Program-made: the position numbers and the translations under genes
In this document: positions 1 through 9,082 of the stretch, in pieces
Layout of the letters: the number at the start of each line of letters is the position of its first letter
How positions within the stretch are numbered: the stretch's first letter is position 1
Notes under the pieces: model-generated
Seen by the model: only the letters and a program-made list of their open reading frames with translations
What the model was told of the DNA's origin: nothing
Databases searched by the model: none
Assembly: GCF_000622895.1 (NCBI RefSeq)
Contig: NZ_AVCC01000009.1
Span: forward strand, 1-62,101
Reading direction: 5' to 3'
Length of the DNA stretch: 62,101 nucleotides
From: Herminiimonas sp. CN
GTDB taxonomy: Bacteria; Pseudomonadota; Gammaproteobacteria; Burkholderiales; Burkholderiaceae_D

Positions 1-450
1 ACATTCCATGCATCGCGCCGTCTGGGTGCTGCGGTGCAGCGCGGCTTCACCCTGATCGAGATCATGGTGGTGGTCGTGATCCTGGGCGTGCTGGCCGCGC
101 TGGTGGTGCCGAAGCTGATGGGCCGCACCGACGAGGCGCGCATCGTCGCCGCCAAGCAGGATATTGCGACCATCATGCAGGCGCTCAAGCTGTACAAGCT
201 CGATAACCAGCGCTACCCGACTACCGAACAAGGCTTGCAGGCGCTGATTGCGCGTCCGACCACCGGCCCTGCCGCCAGCGGCTGGAAAACCGGCGGTTAC
301 CTGGACAAGTTGCCGAAAGACCCGTGGGGCGGCGCGTATCAGCTGCTGTCGCCCGGCATCAAGGGCGAGATCGACGTGTTTTCGTTCGGTGCCGACGGCC
401 AGCCGGGCGGCACCGGCAACGATGCCGACATCGGCTCGTGGGATCAGTAA
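1..450 (+). CDS. gspG: Type II secretion major pseudopilin GspG (5' end at or before window edge)
   Basis: Major pseudopilin that polymerises into the periplasmic type II secretion pseudopilus. The prepilin signature RGFTLIEIMVVVVILG is visible, with peptidase cleavage expected between Gly and Phe, followed by the hydrophobic N-terminal helix. The DPWGGAYQL and ADGQPGGTGNDADIGSWD stretches are typical of the GspG calcium-binding C-terminus. The frame is open to base 1. A GTG at 34 would leave only a four-residue leader, so the true start is probably upstream of the window. It heads the visible gsp operon and its last codons overlap the frame of gspH. Confidence 0.93.
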   Translation, partial: TFHASRRLGAAVQRGFTLIEIMVVVVILGVLAALVVPKLMGRTDEARIVAAKQDIATIMQALKLYKLDNQRYPTTEQGLQALIARPTTGPAASGWKTGGYLDKLPKDPWGGAYQLLSPGIKGEIDVFSFGADGQPGGTGNDADIGSWDQ

Positions 451-944
451 CTATCCGCCCGAGGTTGCGGTACTGCCGATGCCGCCTGCCGGCGTCCGGC
501 TTCACTTTGCTGGAACTGATGATCGTGATCGTGATCCTGGGCATCACGCTCGGGGTGGTGGCGTTCAATGCAGTGCCGGATGCGCGCCAGAGCTTGCACA
601 ACGAGGCGCAGCGCATCGCGCTGCTGCTGCAACTGGCGCGCGACGAGGCGATCGTGCGCAACCGGCCGGTCGCGTTCGAGGTGGAGCCGGAGCGGTACCG
701 CTTCCTGGTGCGCGAGGATAACGCCTGGCAGGTCATTACCGGCGATGATTTGCTGCGCGAACGCGCGTTCAAGCGCGCCCCGCTGGCGCTGGCGATCGAC
801 CCGCCGCTGGCCACCGACGCGCTGCCGCTGCGCATCGTGTTCGGGCGCGAGCCGGTCGACAAGCCGTTCGTGCTGACGCTGTCTCTGGCCGCGGTCAGCG
901 TCGCGGTCCGGGCCGACGGCGTCGGCCATTTCGTGGCGGATTGA
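438..944 (+). CDS. gspH: Type II secretion minor pseudopilin GspH
   Basis: Minor pseudopilin of the pseudopilus tip. The leader ends in ASG before FTLLELMIVIVILGITLG, the prepilin cleavage and N-methylation site plus hydrophobic helix. A roughly 140-residue variable periplasmic domain follows. The start is uncertain: GTG at 438 gives a 21-residue leader and overlaps gspG; TTG at 465 gives a 12-residue leader. Neither has a convincing ribosome binding site, so coupling to gspG translation is likely. It lies directly before gspI. Confidence 0.85.
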   Translation: MGSVTIRPRLRYCRCRLPASGFTLLELMIVIVILGITLGVVAFNAVPDARQSLHNEAQRIALLLQLARDEAIVRNRPVAFEVEPERYRFLVREDNAWQVITGDDLLRERAFKRAPLALAIDPPLATDALPLRIVFGREPVDKPFVLTLSLAAVSVAVRADGVGHFVAD

Positions 945-945
945 G

Positions 946-1341
946 ATGCAACGCGTTTTTCCACCTACATTGCCGCGCCGCAGCGCCGGCTTCACCCTGC
1001 TCGAAGTGCTGGTGGCGCTGGTGATCGTCGGCACCGCGCTGGGCGCGAGCCTGCGCGCGGTCGGCAGCCTGACCCAGAACAGCGAAGGCTTGCGCGCCGC
1101 GATGATGGCCAACTGGTCGGCCGAAAACCGTCTGAGCCAGATCCGCCTGGCGCGCGAATGGCCGGCCTTCGGCAAGCGCAGCTTCGATTGCCCGCAGGGC
1201 CGCCTGCAACTGGTATGCGAGGAGGAAGTGGTCGCTACCCCGAACCCGAATTTCCGCCGGGTCGAAGTCAGCGTGTTCGAATCCGGCAGCATGGAGCGGC
1301 GCATCATCAAGCTGGTGCAGGTGGTGCCGAATGGCTTATAA
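946..1341 (+). CDS. gspI: Type II secretion minor pseudopilin GspI
   Basis: Minor pseudopilin expected to form the GspI-GspJ-GspK tip complex. It carries SAGFTLLEVLVALVIVGTAL near residues 13-32, the class III signal and hydrophobic helix. At 131 residues it has normal length for the family. Its NWSAENRLSQIRL segment is typical of GspI. It starts two bases after gspH ends and overlaps gspJ by 11 bases, which supports translational coupling. Confidence 0.92.
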   Translation: MQRVFPPTLPRRSAGFTLLEVLVALVIVGTALGASLRAVGSLTQNSEGLRAAMMANWSAENRLSQIRLAREWPAFGKRSFDCPQGRLQLVCEEEVVATPNPNFRRVEVSVFESGSMERRIIKLVQVVPNGL

Positions 1342-1942
1342 GCGTAGCCATCGCGGCTTTACCCTGATCGAATTGCTGGTCGCCATCGGCATTCTGGCGA
1401 TCGTCGCGGTGCTCGGCTGGCGCGGGCTGGACGGCATCGTGCGTGCCCGCGTGGCGCTGACCGCCGAGCTGGAGCAGACCCGCGGCCTGCAACTGGCGTT
1501 CGCGCAGCTGCAAAGCGATACCGAACATCTGGCCAGCCGCGCCGACATCGGCGGGCGCGCCACGCTGGCCGCGCAAGACGGGCGCCTGACGCTGATTCGC
1601 AGCGTGTTCGCCGACGATCAGCCGTCGCGTCTGCAAGTGGTCGCTTACCGGATCCGCGATGGCGTGCTGATCCGGCGCGAATCGCTCGCCACCCGCGATC
1701 TGGCGGCGCTCGATGCGCTGTGGCAGGCCAGCATCGGCGGCACCGATGCCGACAGCCCCGCGGTGGCTTTGCAAAGCGCGATCTCGGGCCTGACGCTGCA
1801 GTTGTGGTTTGACGATGACGCCGGCTGGCGCGCTGATGCCGGCAGCGCCGCCAACACAGCCAACCCGAGCGGGCTGGAAGTCGTGCTGCAGGGCGGCCCG
1901 GAGCTGCGCATGACCAAGGTTTTTCTGCTGGGGGCGTCATGA
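1331..1942 (+). CDS. gspJ: Type II secretion minor pseudopilin GspJ
   Basis: Minor pseudopilin, 203 residues, with the prepilin motif RGFTLIELLVAIGILAIVAV after an eight-residue leader. The body matches the GspJ pattern: ELEQTRGLQLAFAQLQSDTEHL, then an extended beta-rich domain with PSGLEVVL near the end. It overlaps both gspI and gspK, as expected for coordinately translated tip subunits. Confidence 0.92.
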   Translation: MAYKRSHRGFTLIELLVAIGILAIVAVLGWRGLDGIVRARVALTAELEQTRGLQLAFAQLQSDTEHLASRADIGGRATLAAQDGRLTLIRSVFADDQPSRLQVVAYRIRDGVLIRRESLATRDLAALDALWQASIGGTDADSPAVALQSAISGLTLQLWFDDDAGWRADAGSAANTANPSGLEVVLQGGPELRMTKVFLLGAS

Positions 1943-2874
1943 AGCGCGCGGCATTGGCATCCCAGCGCGGCGTGGCCATCATCACCGCGCTGATGCTGAC
2001 CGCGCTGGCGGTGACGATCGTGGCCAGTCTGTTCTGGCAGCAACAGGTGCAGGTGCGCTCGATCGAGAACCAGCGGCTGCATTTGCAAACCAAGTGGATT
2101 TTGCGCGGCGCGCTCGACTGGGCGCGGCTGGTGTTGCGCGAAGATGCCAAATTTACCAGCGTCGATACGCTGGACGAGCCGTGGGCAGTGCCGCTGGCGG
2201 AAACCCGGCTCGACCAGTATGTCGAAAACGGCCGCAGCGGCAGCGATCAGAGCGACGCCACCTTGTCGGGCCGGATCGTGGATGCGCAGGCGCGCTTCAA
2301 TCTCGCCAATTTGGCGCAGGGCGGCACCGTCAATCCGCGTGAAGTCGCAGTCTTTGCTCGCCTGCTGGGCAGCCTGCAGCTGAATGCCGCACTGGCGCAG
2401 GCGGTGGCCGATGCGGTGGCGCGCGCTCAACCGGCGGCTGCGGGAACAGCCGGCAGTGCCGGCCAGCCGCTGGCGCTGTTGCAGGTCGATGATGTGCTGG
2501 CGGTACCGGGCTTTACCGCGCCGACGCTTGCTGCGTTGCGCGATTTCGTGGTGATGCTGCCGGCCCCGGCGCAGCTCAATGTGAATACCGCTTCAGCCGA
2601 GGTGCTGGCGGCCAGGATTGATACACTTTCGCAATCGGATGCTGCGGCACTGGTCGCCGCGCGCGAAAAGGCGTATTTTCGCAGTAGTGCCGATTTCATT
2701 GCGCATTTGCCGCAGGGCAAGGCTGGCGCCGCCAACGCCAGCGAATTTGCGGTAGCGACGAGTTTTTTCATCGTCTACGGTACAGTGCGCCTGAACCGTG
2801 CCAGCATGGACATGCAGGCCCTGATCGAGCGCAACGGCGGCAGCACCAGACTGATCTGGATGCGGGATAACTAA
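1939..2874 (+). CDS. gspK: Type II secretion minor pseudopilin GspK
   Basis: Large minor pseudopilin (311 residues) that caps the pseudopilus. The leader ends in QRG before VAIITALMLTALAVTIVAS. GspK characteristically lacks the Glu at +5 found in the other pseudopilins, and it is absent here. QLNVNTASAEVLAARI belongs to the helical domain typical of the family. The start overlaps the gspJ stop in an ATGA junction. Confidence 0.92.
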   Translation: MKRAALASQRGVAIITALMLTALAVTIVASLFWQQQVQVRSIENQRLHLQTKWILRGALDWARLVLREDAKFTSVDTLDEPWAVPLAETRLDQYVENGRSGSDQSDATLSGRIVDAQARFNLANLAQGGTVNPREVAVFARLLGSLQLNAALAQAVADAVARAQPAAAGTAGSAGQPLALLQVDDVLAVPGFTAPTLAALRDFVVMLPAPAQLNVNTASAEVLAARIDTLSQSDAAALVAAREKAYFRSSADFIAHLPQGKAGAANASEFAVATSFFIVYGTVRLNRASMDMQALIERNGGSTRLIWMRDN

Positions 2875-2894
2875 TTTTAAGAAAATCAGACACC

Positions 2895-4130
2895 GTGAGC
2901 ATACTGTATCTACGCCATCCGCCCGAAGCCGCCTGCATCGCTGCGAGCGCGCCGTTGCCATGCCGGTTTGCGCTGCTGTCAAACAGCGGCGCGCTGGAAC
3001 GCGAGGGGCGCTCGACGCTGCCCGGTTTGGCCGAGGCGGTCCGGCAGGCGGCGCGGGTGGTGCTGCTACTGGCCGCCAGCGATGTCAGCCTGCTGCGGGT
3101 GCAGGTGCCGCCGCTGTCCGGTGCCCGCTTGAAGGCGGCGCTGCCGAATCTGGTCGAGGATCAATTGATGTCGGATCCGGCCGAGTGCGCGTTTGCGGTG
3201 GGCGCAGCGCAGGAGGGCGGCATGCGCACGGTGGCGGTGGTCAAGCGCGCTTGGCTGGAGCAGTTGTCGGCCACTCTGACCGGGATGGGCGCGCGCCGGC
3301 TGGCAGCGGTGCCGGCACAGCTGTGCCTGCCGCTCCAGTCCGCAACGGTAACCGGAGCAGTTACTGCATTTGGCGCAGACAACGATGTTGCGTTGCGCTG
3401 GCCGGGGCAGGACGGCATCGGCTTTTGCATCGGCAGCAGCGGCGATGATGCGGCGCGCGAAGTCCTCGATGCAATCCGGCTGATGGCGCCGCAATCCGCC
3501 CTGGCGCTGCAGGTGGCGCCGGCCAGCATGGCGGCGTATCGGCAGGCTGCCGCCGGCGATGCGCAACTGCAGATCGTGGCGGAGGACTGGGTTCAGTGCG
3601 CCGCCGCGGCCAGAGGCGCACCGCTCGATTTGATGGCCGGCCTGGGTGCGGCGGCCGGCCCGCAACTGAACTGGCGACCGTGGCGCTGGCCGGCGGCGCT
3701 GGCGCTGCTGGCGCTGCTGGTGCAGGTGGTCGGGCTCAATGTCAGCTGGCTGCGCATGCAGCGCGAAGCGGATTTGCTGCATGACGGCATGAACCGGACT
3801 TTCCGCGCCGCTTTTCCGAAAGAAGGCGTGATTATCGATCCGCTGGCGCAGATGCAGCAAAAAATCAATGCCGCACGGCAAGGTTCTGGCCGGGTCGGGC
3901 CGGATGATTTTCTGGCGCTGGCGAGCGGCTTCGGCAGCGCCTGGAGCGGCTTGCCGCAGGCCGGCAAAGCGACTATTGCCGCGCTCGAATACCGCGAGCG
4001 CAGCCTGCTGGTGCGCATCAAGCCAGCCGATGCGCTCACCGCTGCCAGCATCCGGCCGGCGCTGACTGCCCGTAAGCTGGCGCTGACCGAGCAGGGCGCC
4101 GGCGTCTGGCAGATCAGGAGCGCGCCATGA
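2895..4130 (+). CDS. gspL: Type II secretion inner-membrane platform protein GspL
   Basis: Bitopic assembly-platform protein linking the cytoplasmic ATPase GspE to GspM. The N-terminal 260 residues are the actin-like cytoplasmic domain. One transmembrane segment lies near residues 264-285 (WPAALALLALLVQVVGL), followed by a ferredoxin-like periplasmic domain ending in GVWQIRSA. The start codon is GTG. It lies 20 bases after gspK and overlaps gspM by four bases (ATGA). Confidence 0.9.
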   Translation: MSILYLRHPPEAACIAASAPLPCRFALLSNSGALEREGRSTLPGLAEAVRQAARVVLLLAASDVSLLRVQVPPLSGARLKAALPNLVEDQLMSDPAECAFAVGAAQEGGMRTVAVVKRAWLEQLSATLTGMGARRLAAVPAQLCLPLQSATVTGAVTAFGADNDVALRWPGQDGIGFCIGSSGDDAAREVLDAIRLMAPQSALALQVAPASMAAYRQAAAGDAQLQIVAEDWVQCAAAARGAPLDLMAGLGAAAGPQLNWRPWRWPAALALLALLVQVVGLNVSWLRMQREADLLHDGMNRTFRAAFPKEGVIIDPLAQMQQKINAARQGSGRVGPDDFLALASGFGSAWSGLPQAGKATIAALEYRERSLLVRIKPADALTAASIRPALTARKLALTEQGAGVWQIRSAP

Positions 4131-4672
4131 GCCTGCGCGATAAACTTTCCGGAAAACTGGCGCTCCAGCCCGGCCGCCTGGCCGGGATGCGCGCTGCCGC
4201 GGCGCTGTTCTGGGCTGCGCGCAATGGCCGCGAGCGGATCCTGCTCGGCGCCGCCGGCGCGGTGCTGCTGCTGGGGCTGTCGTATGCGCTGCTGATCGAC
4301 CCGGCGCTCCAGGGCCGCGTCCGCTTGTACAAGAACCTGCCGGTGCTGCGGCTGCAGGCCGCGCAACTGCAGGCGCTGGCCAAGCAGGCGGCAGCCTTGC
4401 CGGCGGCAGCGGCGCCGGATGCGGTGGCCGCAAGCAAGGAGAGCATCGAGGCGGCGCTGCAGAAAAATGGCTTGCAAGCGCAAAACGTGGTGTGGAGCGG
4501 CGGTTTTGCCCGGCTGCAATTTACCGAAGTCCCTTTCAGCGCGCTGCTGGATGCCGTGCAGGGCTTGCAGAAGACGATGCGGCTGGCGGTGGCCGAGGCC
4601 AGCGTCACCGCCACCGCAGCGGCCGGCAGCGTCAATGCCAGCCTGACCCTGCGCGCGCAAAAGGCCGATTGA
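4127..4672 (+). CDS. gspM: Type II secretion inner-membrane platform protein GspM
   Basis: 181-residue bitopic protein. A short cytoplasmic N-terminus precedes one membrane segment (LLGAAGAVLLLGLSYALLI, about residues 38-56) and then a small periplasmic domain with a ferredoxin-like pattern. Partner of GspL. The start overlaps the gspL stop and gspN begins immediately at its end. Confidence 0.88.
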   Translation: MSLRDKLSGKLALQPGRLAGMRAAAALFWAARNGRERILLGAAGAVLLLGLSYALLIDPALQGRVRLYKNLPVLRLQAAQLQALAKQAAALPAAAAPDAVAASKESIEAALQKNGLQAQNVVWSGGFARLQFTEVPFSALLDAVQGLQKTMRLAVAEASVTATAAAGSVNASLTLRAQKAD

Positions 4673-5446
4673 GTGGCGCGCATCCTGCTCTGGGTGCTGG
4701 CCGGCTGCATCAGCGCCGCGCTCACGGTGCTGGCATACGTGCCGGCCAGCTGGATGGCCGTGCTGCTGGAAGCGCAGACCGCCGGGCGACTGACGCTGGG
4801 CGATGCGCAGGGCACGCTGTGGAGCGGTTCGGCATCGATCGGCGGTGCGCCCGGCCCGACGGATCCGGTTACGCCCCTGCTGCCGGGCCGGTTTTCGTGG
4901 CGCCTGTCGCCGTTGCTGTTGCTGGGGAAAGTCAGGCTGCAGCTGGAAAATCCGGCGGCGCTGACGCAGCCGGTCAGCGTCGAAGGCAGCTGGTCGCAAT
5001 GGCAGGTCAGCGCGGCGGCAGTCGTATTGCCGGCAGAGCGGCTGGCCGGGCTGGGCGCGCCACTGAATACGATTGCGCCCAGCGGCCGGATGCGTCTGTC
5101 CTGGAACATGCTGGAGGTGGCGCGCCAGGGGCAAAAGATCGGCCTGCAGGGCACATTGCGGCTGGAGATCGAAGATATCGCGTCGCGCCTGTCGCCGATC
5201 AAGCCGCTGGGCGCTTATCTGGTGACAATGGATTGGCGCGGGCAGAGCGCGCAGCTGTTGCTGAAGACGGTCAAGGGACCGCTGCTGCTGAACGGCGGCG
5301 GTGCGATCGAGCAGGGCCGGCTGCATTTTTCCGGCACCGCCGAGGCTGCGGCCGCAGACCGGGAACGGCTGGCCAATCTGCTTAATTTACTGGGCCAGCG
5401 CCGCACGGTGGCTGGTCGTGATGTGATCGCTTTAGAGTTCAAATAA
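4673..5446 (+). CDS. gspN: Type II secretion protein GspN
   Basis: 257-residue accessory type II secretion protein with one N-terminal membrane anchor (ILLWVLAGCISAALTVLAYV) and a periplasmic domain. The segments ASWMAVLLEAQTAGRLTLGDAQGTLW (quoted here only to show the family's GTLW element), SPLLLLGKVRLQL and GGGAIEQGRLHF fit the GspN pattern. The start is GTG directly after the gspM stop. The stop overlaps the ATG of gspD. GspN is dispensable in some systems and its role is less defined than the other subunits. Confidence 0.85.
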   Translation: MARILLWVLAGCISAALTVLAYVPASWMAVLLEAQTAGRLTLGDAQGTLWSGSASIGGAPGPTDPVTPLLPGRFSWRLSPLLLLGKVRLQLENPAALTQPVSVEGSWSQWQVSAAAVVLPAERLAGLGAPLNTIAPSGRMRLSWNMLEVARQGQKIGLQGTLRLEIEDIASRLSPIKPLGAYLVTMDWRGQSAQLLLKTVKGPLLLNGGGAIEQGRLHFSGTAEAAAADRERLANLLNLLGQRRTVAGRDVIALEFK

Positions 5447-7638
5447 TGAAAAAACAATCAGCTACGGCGGCGGGGAAAGACATGCAAAAACACATCAAGA
5501 AACACGCCCGCTGGCCGCGCTTGCGCGCCACCGCGGCAATGCTGCTGGGCGTGGCATTCATTCCGCCAGCCTGGCCGGCAGCGGCCGACAACGAAGCGAC
5601 GCTGAATTTCGTCGGCGCCGATATCGAGGCGGTGATCAAGGCGGTCGGCCATTACACCAATACCACCTTCATCATCGACCCGCGCGTCAAGGGCACCATC
5701 AATCTGGTGGCCGAGACTGCGCTGACCAAGGCGCAGGCCTTCAACCTGCTGGCTTCGGCCTTGCGGCTGCAGGGCTATGCGATGGTGGCCGGCGACGGCT
5801 TCACCAAGGTGGTGCCGGAAGCCGATGCCAAACTGCAGGCGTCTCCGACCCAGGTCCGCAGCGATGCGGCCAGGCTCAAGGGCGACCAGATCGGCACCCG
5901 GATCTTTCGCCTGAATTATGAATCGGCCGGCAACCTGGTGACGGTATTGCGCCCGCTGATTTCTCCCAACAACACGATCAATGCCAATCCTGGCACCAAT
6001 TCGCTGGTCATTACCGACTATGCCGACAATCTGAACCGGCTGGGGAAGATCATCGCCGCGCTGGACGCGCCCGCTACCGGCGATCTGGATGTGATGCCGA
6101 TCCGCTATGCGATCGCCGGCGATATCGCGGTCATGGTGAATAAGCTGCTGGAGCCGGGCGCGGCGGCACCCGGCGCCGATACCGGGCGCGTCAACCTGAT
6201 TGCCGATAGCCGCACCAATGCGGTGATCGTGCGCGCGCCGTCGCTGGCGCGCGCGAACCTGGCCAAAGCGCTGATCGCCAAGCTGGATCAGCCGACTGCG
6301 CAACCCGGCAATGTGCATGTGGTGTACCTGAAGAACGCCGATGCCACCAAGCTGGCGCTGACCTTGCGCTCGGTGGTCGGCGCCGATGGCTCGGCACCCG
6401 GCTCGACCCCGGCGACGCCGGCGCAGTATTCGGCGCCGGCGTTGAATACGGCCAGCGGCATGTCGGCAACAATGCCGCCTTCCGCCGCCCCGGCCGTATT
6501 GCCGGCCGGCGGCGCGGCCGGCTTCATCCAGGCCGATGCCGCCACCAATACCCTGATCATCACGGCAAGCGAACCGATTTACCGCAATCTGCGCAGCGTC
6601 ATCGACCAGCTCGACGTGCGCCGGGCCCAGGTGTATATCGAATCGCTGATCGTCGAAGTCACCGCCGACAAGGCGGCCGAGTTCGGCATCCAGTGGCTCG
6701 GCCTGTCCGGCGACAGCAGCAGCAATTACCGGGTCGGCGGCGGCACTACGTTTTCCACCGGCGGCGACAATATCCTCAATCTGGGCACCGGAAAGGGCGC
6801 GGTGCTGCCGGGCACCGGCCTGACGCTGGGCGTGTTTCGCCAGATTAATGGCGTACTCGGCCTGGGCGCGCTGGCGCGGGCGCTGGAATCCGACGCCAAT
6901 ACCAATATCCTGTCGACGCCGAACCTGATCACGCTCGATAACGAGGAAGCGAAAATCATCGTCGGCCAGAACGTGCCTTTCATCACCGGCCAGTACACCA
7001 CGCAGGCGTCGGGCGGCGCTGCCGGCGTCAATCCGTTCCAGACCATCGAGCGCAAGGACGTCGGCCTGTCGCTGCGGGTGCGGCCGCAGATTTCCGAGGG
7101 CGGCACGGTGCGGATGGCGATTTACCAGGAGACTTCGGCGGTCCAGAGCACCGCCAATGCGGCCGGTATCATCACCAGCAAGCGCTCGATCGAAACCAAT
7201 GTGCTGGCCGATGACGGCCAGATCATCGTGCTCGGCGGCCTGATCGAGGATACCGTCAGCGACGGCGTCGAGAAGGTGCCGGGGCTGGGCGACATCCCGG
7301 TCATCGGCAACCTGTTCAAATACCAGAAGCGCGGCCGCAAGAAAACCAATCTGATGGTGTTTCTGCGGCCGACCGTGATCCGCAGCAACGAACAGAGCGC
7401 CAGCGTGGTGGCCGACCGTTACGATTACATCCGCGGCACTGAAATTGCCGCCCAGCCGGCCCGAACCCTGATGCTGCCCGATACCGGGGCGCCGGTCCTG
7501 CCGCCGCTGGAAGGCGGCCAGCCGGTCGGCGGCACGTTCCTGAAGCCGCTGCCGGGAGCCGGCATCCCGGCCACCAACGGCAACGGCGGCGCGTCGCTTC
7601 AAACCGCGCCCGTCGTGCCGGCGCCAGAGCGGAAGTAA
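5446..7638 (+). CDS. gspD: Type II secretion secretin GspD
   Basis: Outer-membrane secretin, 730 residues, which multimerises into the export channel. A long basic N-region and a signal segment (ATAAMLLGVAFIPPAWPAAA) are followed by the N0 domain beginning LNFVGADIEAVIKAVG, N1-N3 repeats and the secretin core. VPGLGDIPVIGNLFK and KKTNLMVFLRPTVI are secretin-family signatures. A glycine/alanine/proline-rich linker inside the N3 region (about 310-360) and a proline-rich tail look low-complexity. The alternative in-frame ATG at 5482 would shorten the cytoplasmic n-region. It overlaps gspE in a TAATG junction. Confidence 0.95.
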   Translation: MKKQSATAAGKDMQKHIKKHARWPRLRATAAMLLGVAFIPPAWPAAADNEATLNFVGADIEAVIKAVGHYTNTTFIIDPRVKGTINLVAETALTKAQAFNLLASALRLQGYAMVAGDGFTKVVPEADAKLQASPTQVRSDAARLKGDQIGTRIFRLNYESAGNLVTVLRPLISPNNTINANPGTNSLVITDYADNLNRLGKIIAALDAPATGDLDVMPIRYAIAGDIAVMVNKLLEPGAAAPGADTGRVNLIADSRTNAVIVRAPSLARANLAKALIAKLDQPTAQPGNVHVVYLKNADATKLALTLRSVVGADGSAPGSTPATPAQYSAPALNTASGMSATMPPSAAPAVLPAGGAAGFIQADAATNTLIITASEPIYRNLRSVIDQLDVRRAQVYIESLIVEVTADKAAEFGIQWLGLSGDSSSNYRVGGGTTFSTGGDNILNLGTGKGAVLPGTGLTLGVFRQINGVLGLGALARALESDANTNILSTPNLITLDNEEAKIIVGQNVPFITGQYTTQASGGAAGVNPFQTIERKDVGLSLRVRPQISEGGTVRMAIYQETSAVQSTANAAGIITSKRSIETNVLADDGQIIVLGGLIEDTVSDGVEKVPGLGDIPVIGNLFKYQKRGRKKTNLMVFLRPTVIRSNEQSASVVADRYDYIRGTEIAAQPARTLMLPDTGAPVLPPLEGGQPVGGTFLKPLPGAGIPATNGNGGASLQTAPVVPAPERK

Positions 7639-9080
7639 TGAGCGCCATGTTGAACGACGCCCGCCTGCTGCCGTTTGCGTATGCGCGCGATTTTTCGCTG
7701 CTGGCTTACCGCCGTGCCGATGATCGCGAACATGCGGTCGAGGTCTGGTTTTCGGATGCGACGCCGCCTTCGGCGATTGCCGAAGTGAGCCGCCGCTTCG
7801 GCCGCGTCAGGCTGAAATCGATGCCGCAGGACGAACTCAAGGCCGAGATCGCCAAAGCCTACGCCGGCTCCGGCGGCGACGCCGCGCAAGTGGTCGATGA
7901 AGTGGAGTCCGATCTTGACCTGACCCGGCTGATGCAGGATATGCCGGCCATCGAGGACCTGCTGGAATCGGCCGACGATGCGCCGGTGATCCGGATGATC
8001 AATGCGCTGCTCACGCAGGCGCTGCGCGAGGGCGCGTCCGACATCCATATCGAACCGTTCGAGCAATCCTCGGTGGTGCGCTTTCGCATCGACGGCTCGC
8101 TGCGCGATGTGGTGCGGCCGAAGAAGGCGATCCACGCGGCGCTGATCTCGCGCATCAAGATCATGGCGCAGCTCGACATCTCGGAGAAGCGCTTGCCGCA
8201 GGACGGCCGCATCACGCTGCGGGTCGGCGGCAAGCCGGTCGACGTGCGGGTCTCGACGCTGCCGACCGGGCACGGCGAGCGCGCGGTGCTGCGCCTCTTG
8301 GACAAGGAAGCCGGCCAGCTCGATTTGCAGCATTTGGGCATGAGCGACGCGCTGCTGCCGCAGTTCGCCAAGCTGATCGCGCAGCCGCACGGCATCGTGC
8401 TGGTGACCGGGCCGACCGGCTCCGGCAAGACCACCACGCTGTATGCGGCGCTGACGCGCCTGAATGCCACCGCGACCAATATCCTGACGGTGGAAGACCC
8501 GATCGAATACGATCTGGCCGGGGTCGGCCAGACCCAGGTCAATCCGCGCATCGACATGAGTTTTGCCAAGGCGCTGCGGGCGATCCTGCGGCAAGACCCG
8601 GACATCATCATGATCGGCGAAATCCGCGACCTGGAAACCGCGCAGATCGCGGTGCAGGCTTCGCTGACCGGCCATCTGGTGCTGGCGACGCTGCACACCA
8701 ACGATTCTGCTGCCGCGGTCACGCGCCTGCTCGACATGGGGATCGAGCCGTTCCTGCTGTCGTCGTCGCTGCTCGGCGTGCTGGCGCAGCGGCTGGTGCG
8801 CAAGCTGTGCCCGCACTGCCGGCAGCAGGACGGCCAGTACTGGCAGGCGGTCGGCTGCGACCAGTGCGGCCAAAGCGGTTATCAGGGCCGGGTCGGCGTC
8901 TACGAATTGCTGCAGACCACCGATGAAATCCGCGCACTGATCCATCACAGCGCGTCCGAGGCCGAGATCCGCGCCGCCGCCCAGCGCGACGGCATGCAGA
9001 CCATGCGCGAGGACGGCGAACGCTGGCTGCTTGACGGCACCACCTCCCAGGCCGAATTGCTGCGGGTGACGAAGGACTGA
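7638..9080 (+). CDS. gspE: Type II secretion ATPase GspE
   Basis: Cytoplasmic hexameric ATPase powering pseudopilus assembly. Walker A GPTGSGKTT is near residue 257, the Asp box and Walker B region DPDIIMIGEIRD near residue 320, and the His box TLHTNDSAAAVTRL follows. A zinc-binding tetracysteine element, CPHC then CDQC, lies near residues 390-411. At 480 residues it is a typical length. It overlaps gspD and ends two bases before gspF. Confidence 0.97.
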   Translation: MSAMLNDARLLPFAYARDFSLLAYRRADDREHAVEVWFSDATPPSAIAEVSRRFGRVRLKSMPQDELKAEIAKAYAGSGGDAAQVVDEVESDLDLTRLMQDMPAIEDLLESADDAPVIRMINALLTQALREGASDIHIEPFEQSSVVRFRIDGSLRDVVRPKKAIHAALISRIKIMAQLDISEKRLPQDGRITLRVGGKPVDVRVSTLPTGHGERAVLRLLDKEAGQLDLQHLGMSDALLPQFAKLIAQPHGIVLVTGPTGSGKTTTLYAALTRLNATATNILTVEDPIEYDLAGVGQTQVNPRIDMSFAKALRAILRQDPDIIMIGEIRDLETAQIAVQASLTGHLVLATLHTNDSAAAVTRLLDMGIEPFLLSSSLLGVLAQRLVRKLCPHCRQQDGQYWQAVGCDQCGQSGYQGRVGVYELLQTTDEIRALIHHSASEAEIRAAAQRDGMQTMREDGERWLLDGTTSQAELLRVTKD

Positions 9081-9082
9081 TC

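Noticed and set aside
5458..7602. Open frame of 714 codons antisense to gspD
   Set aside because: Same cause; low-complexity composition rich in Arg, Gln, His and Gly with no motifs.
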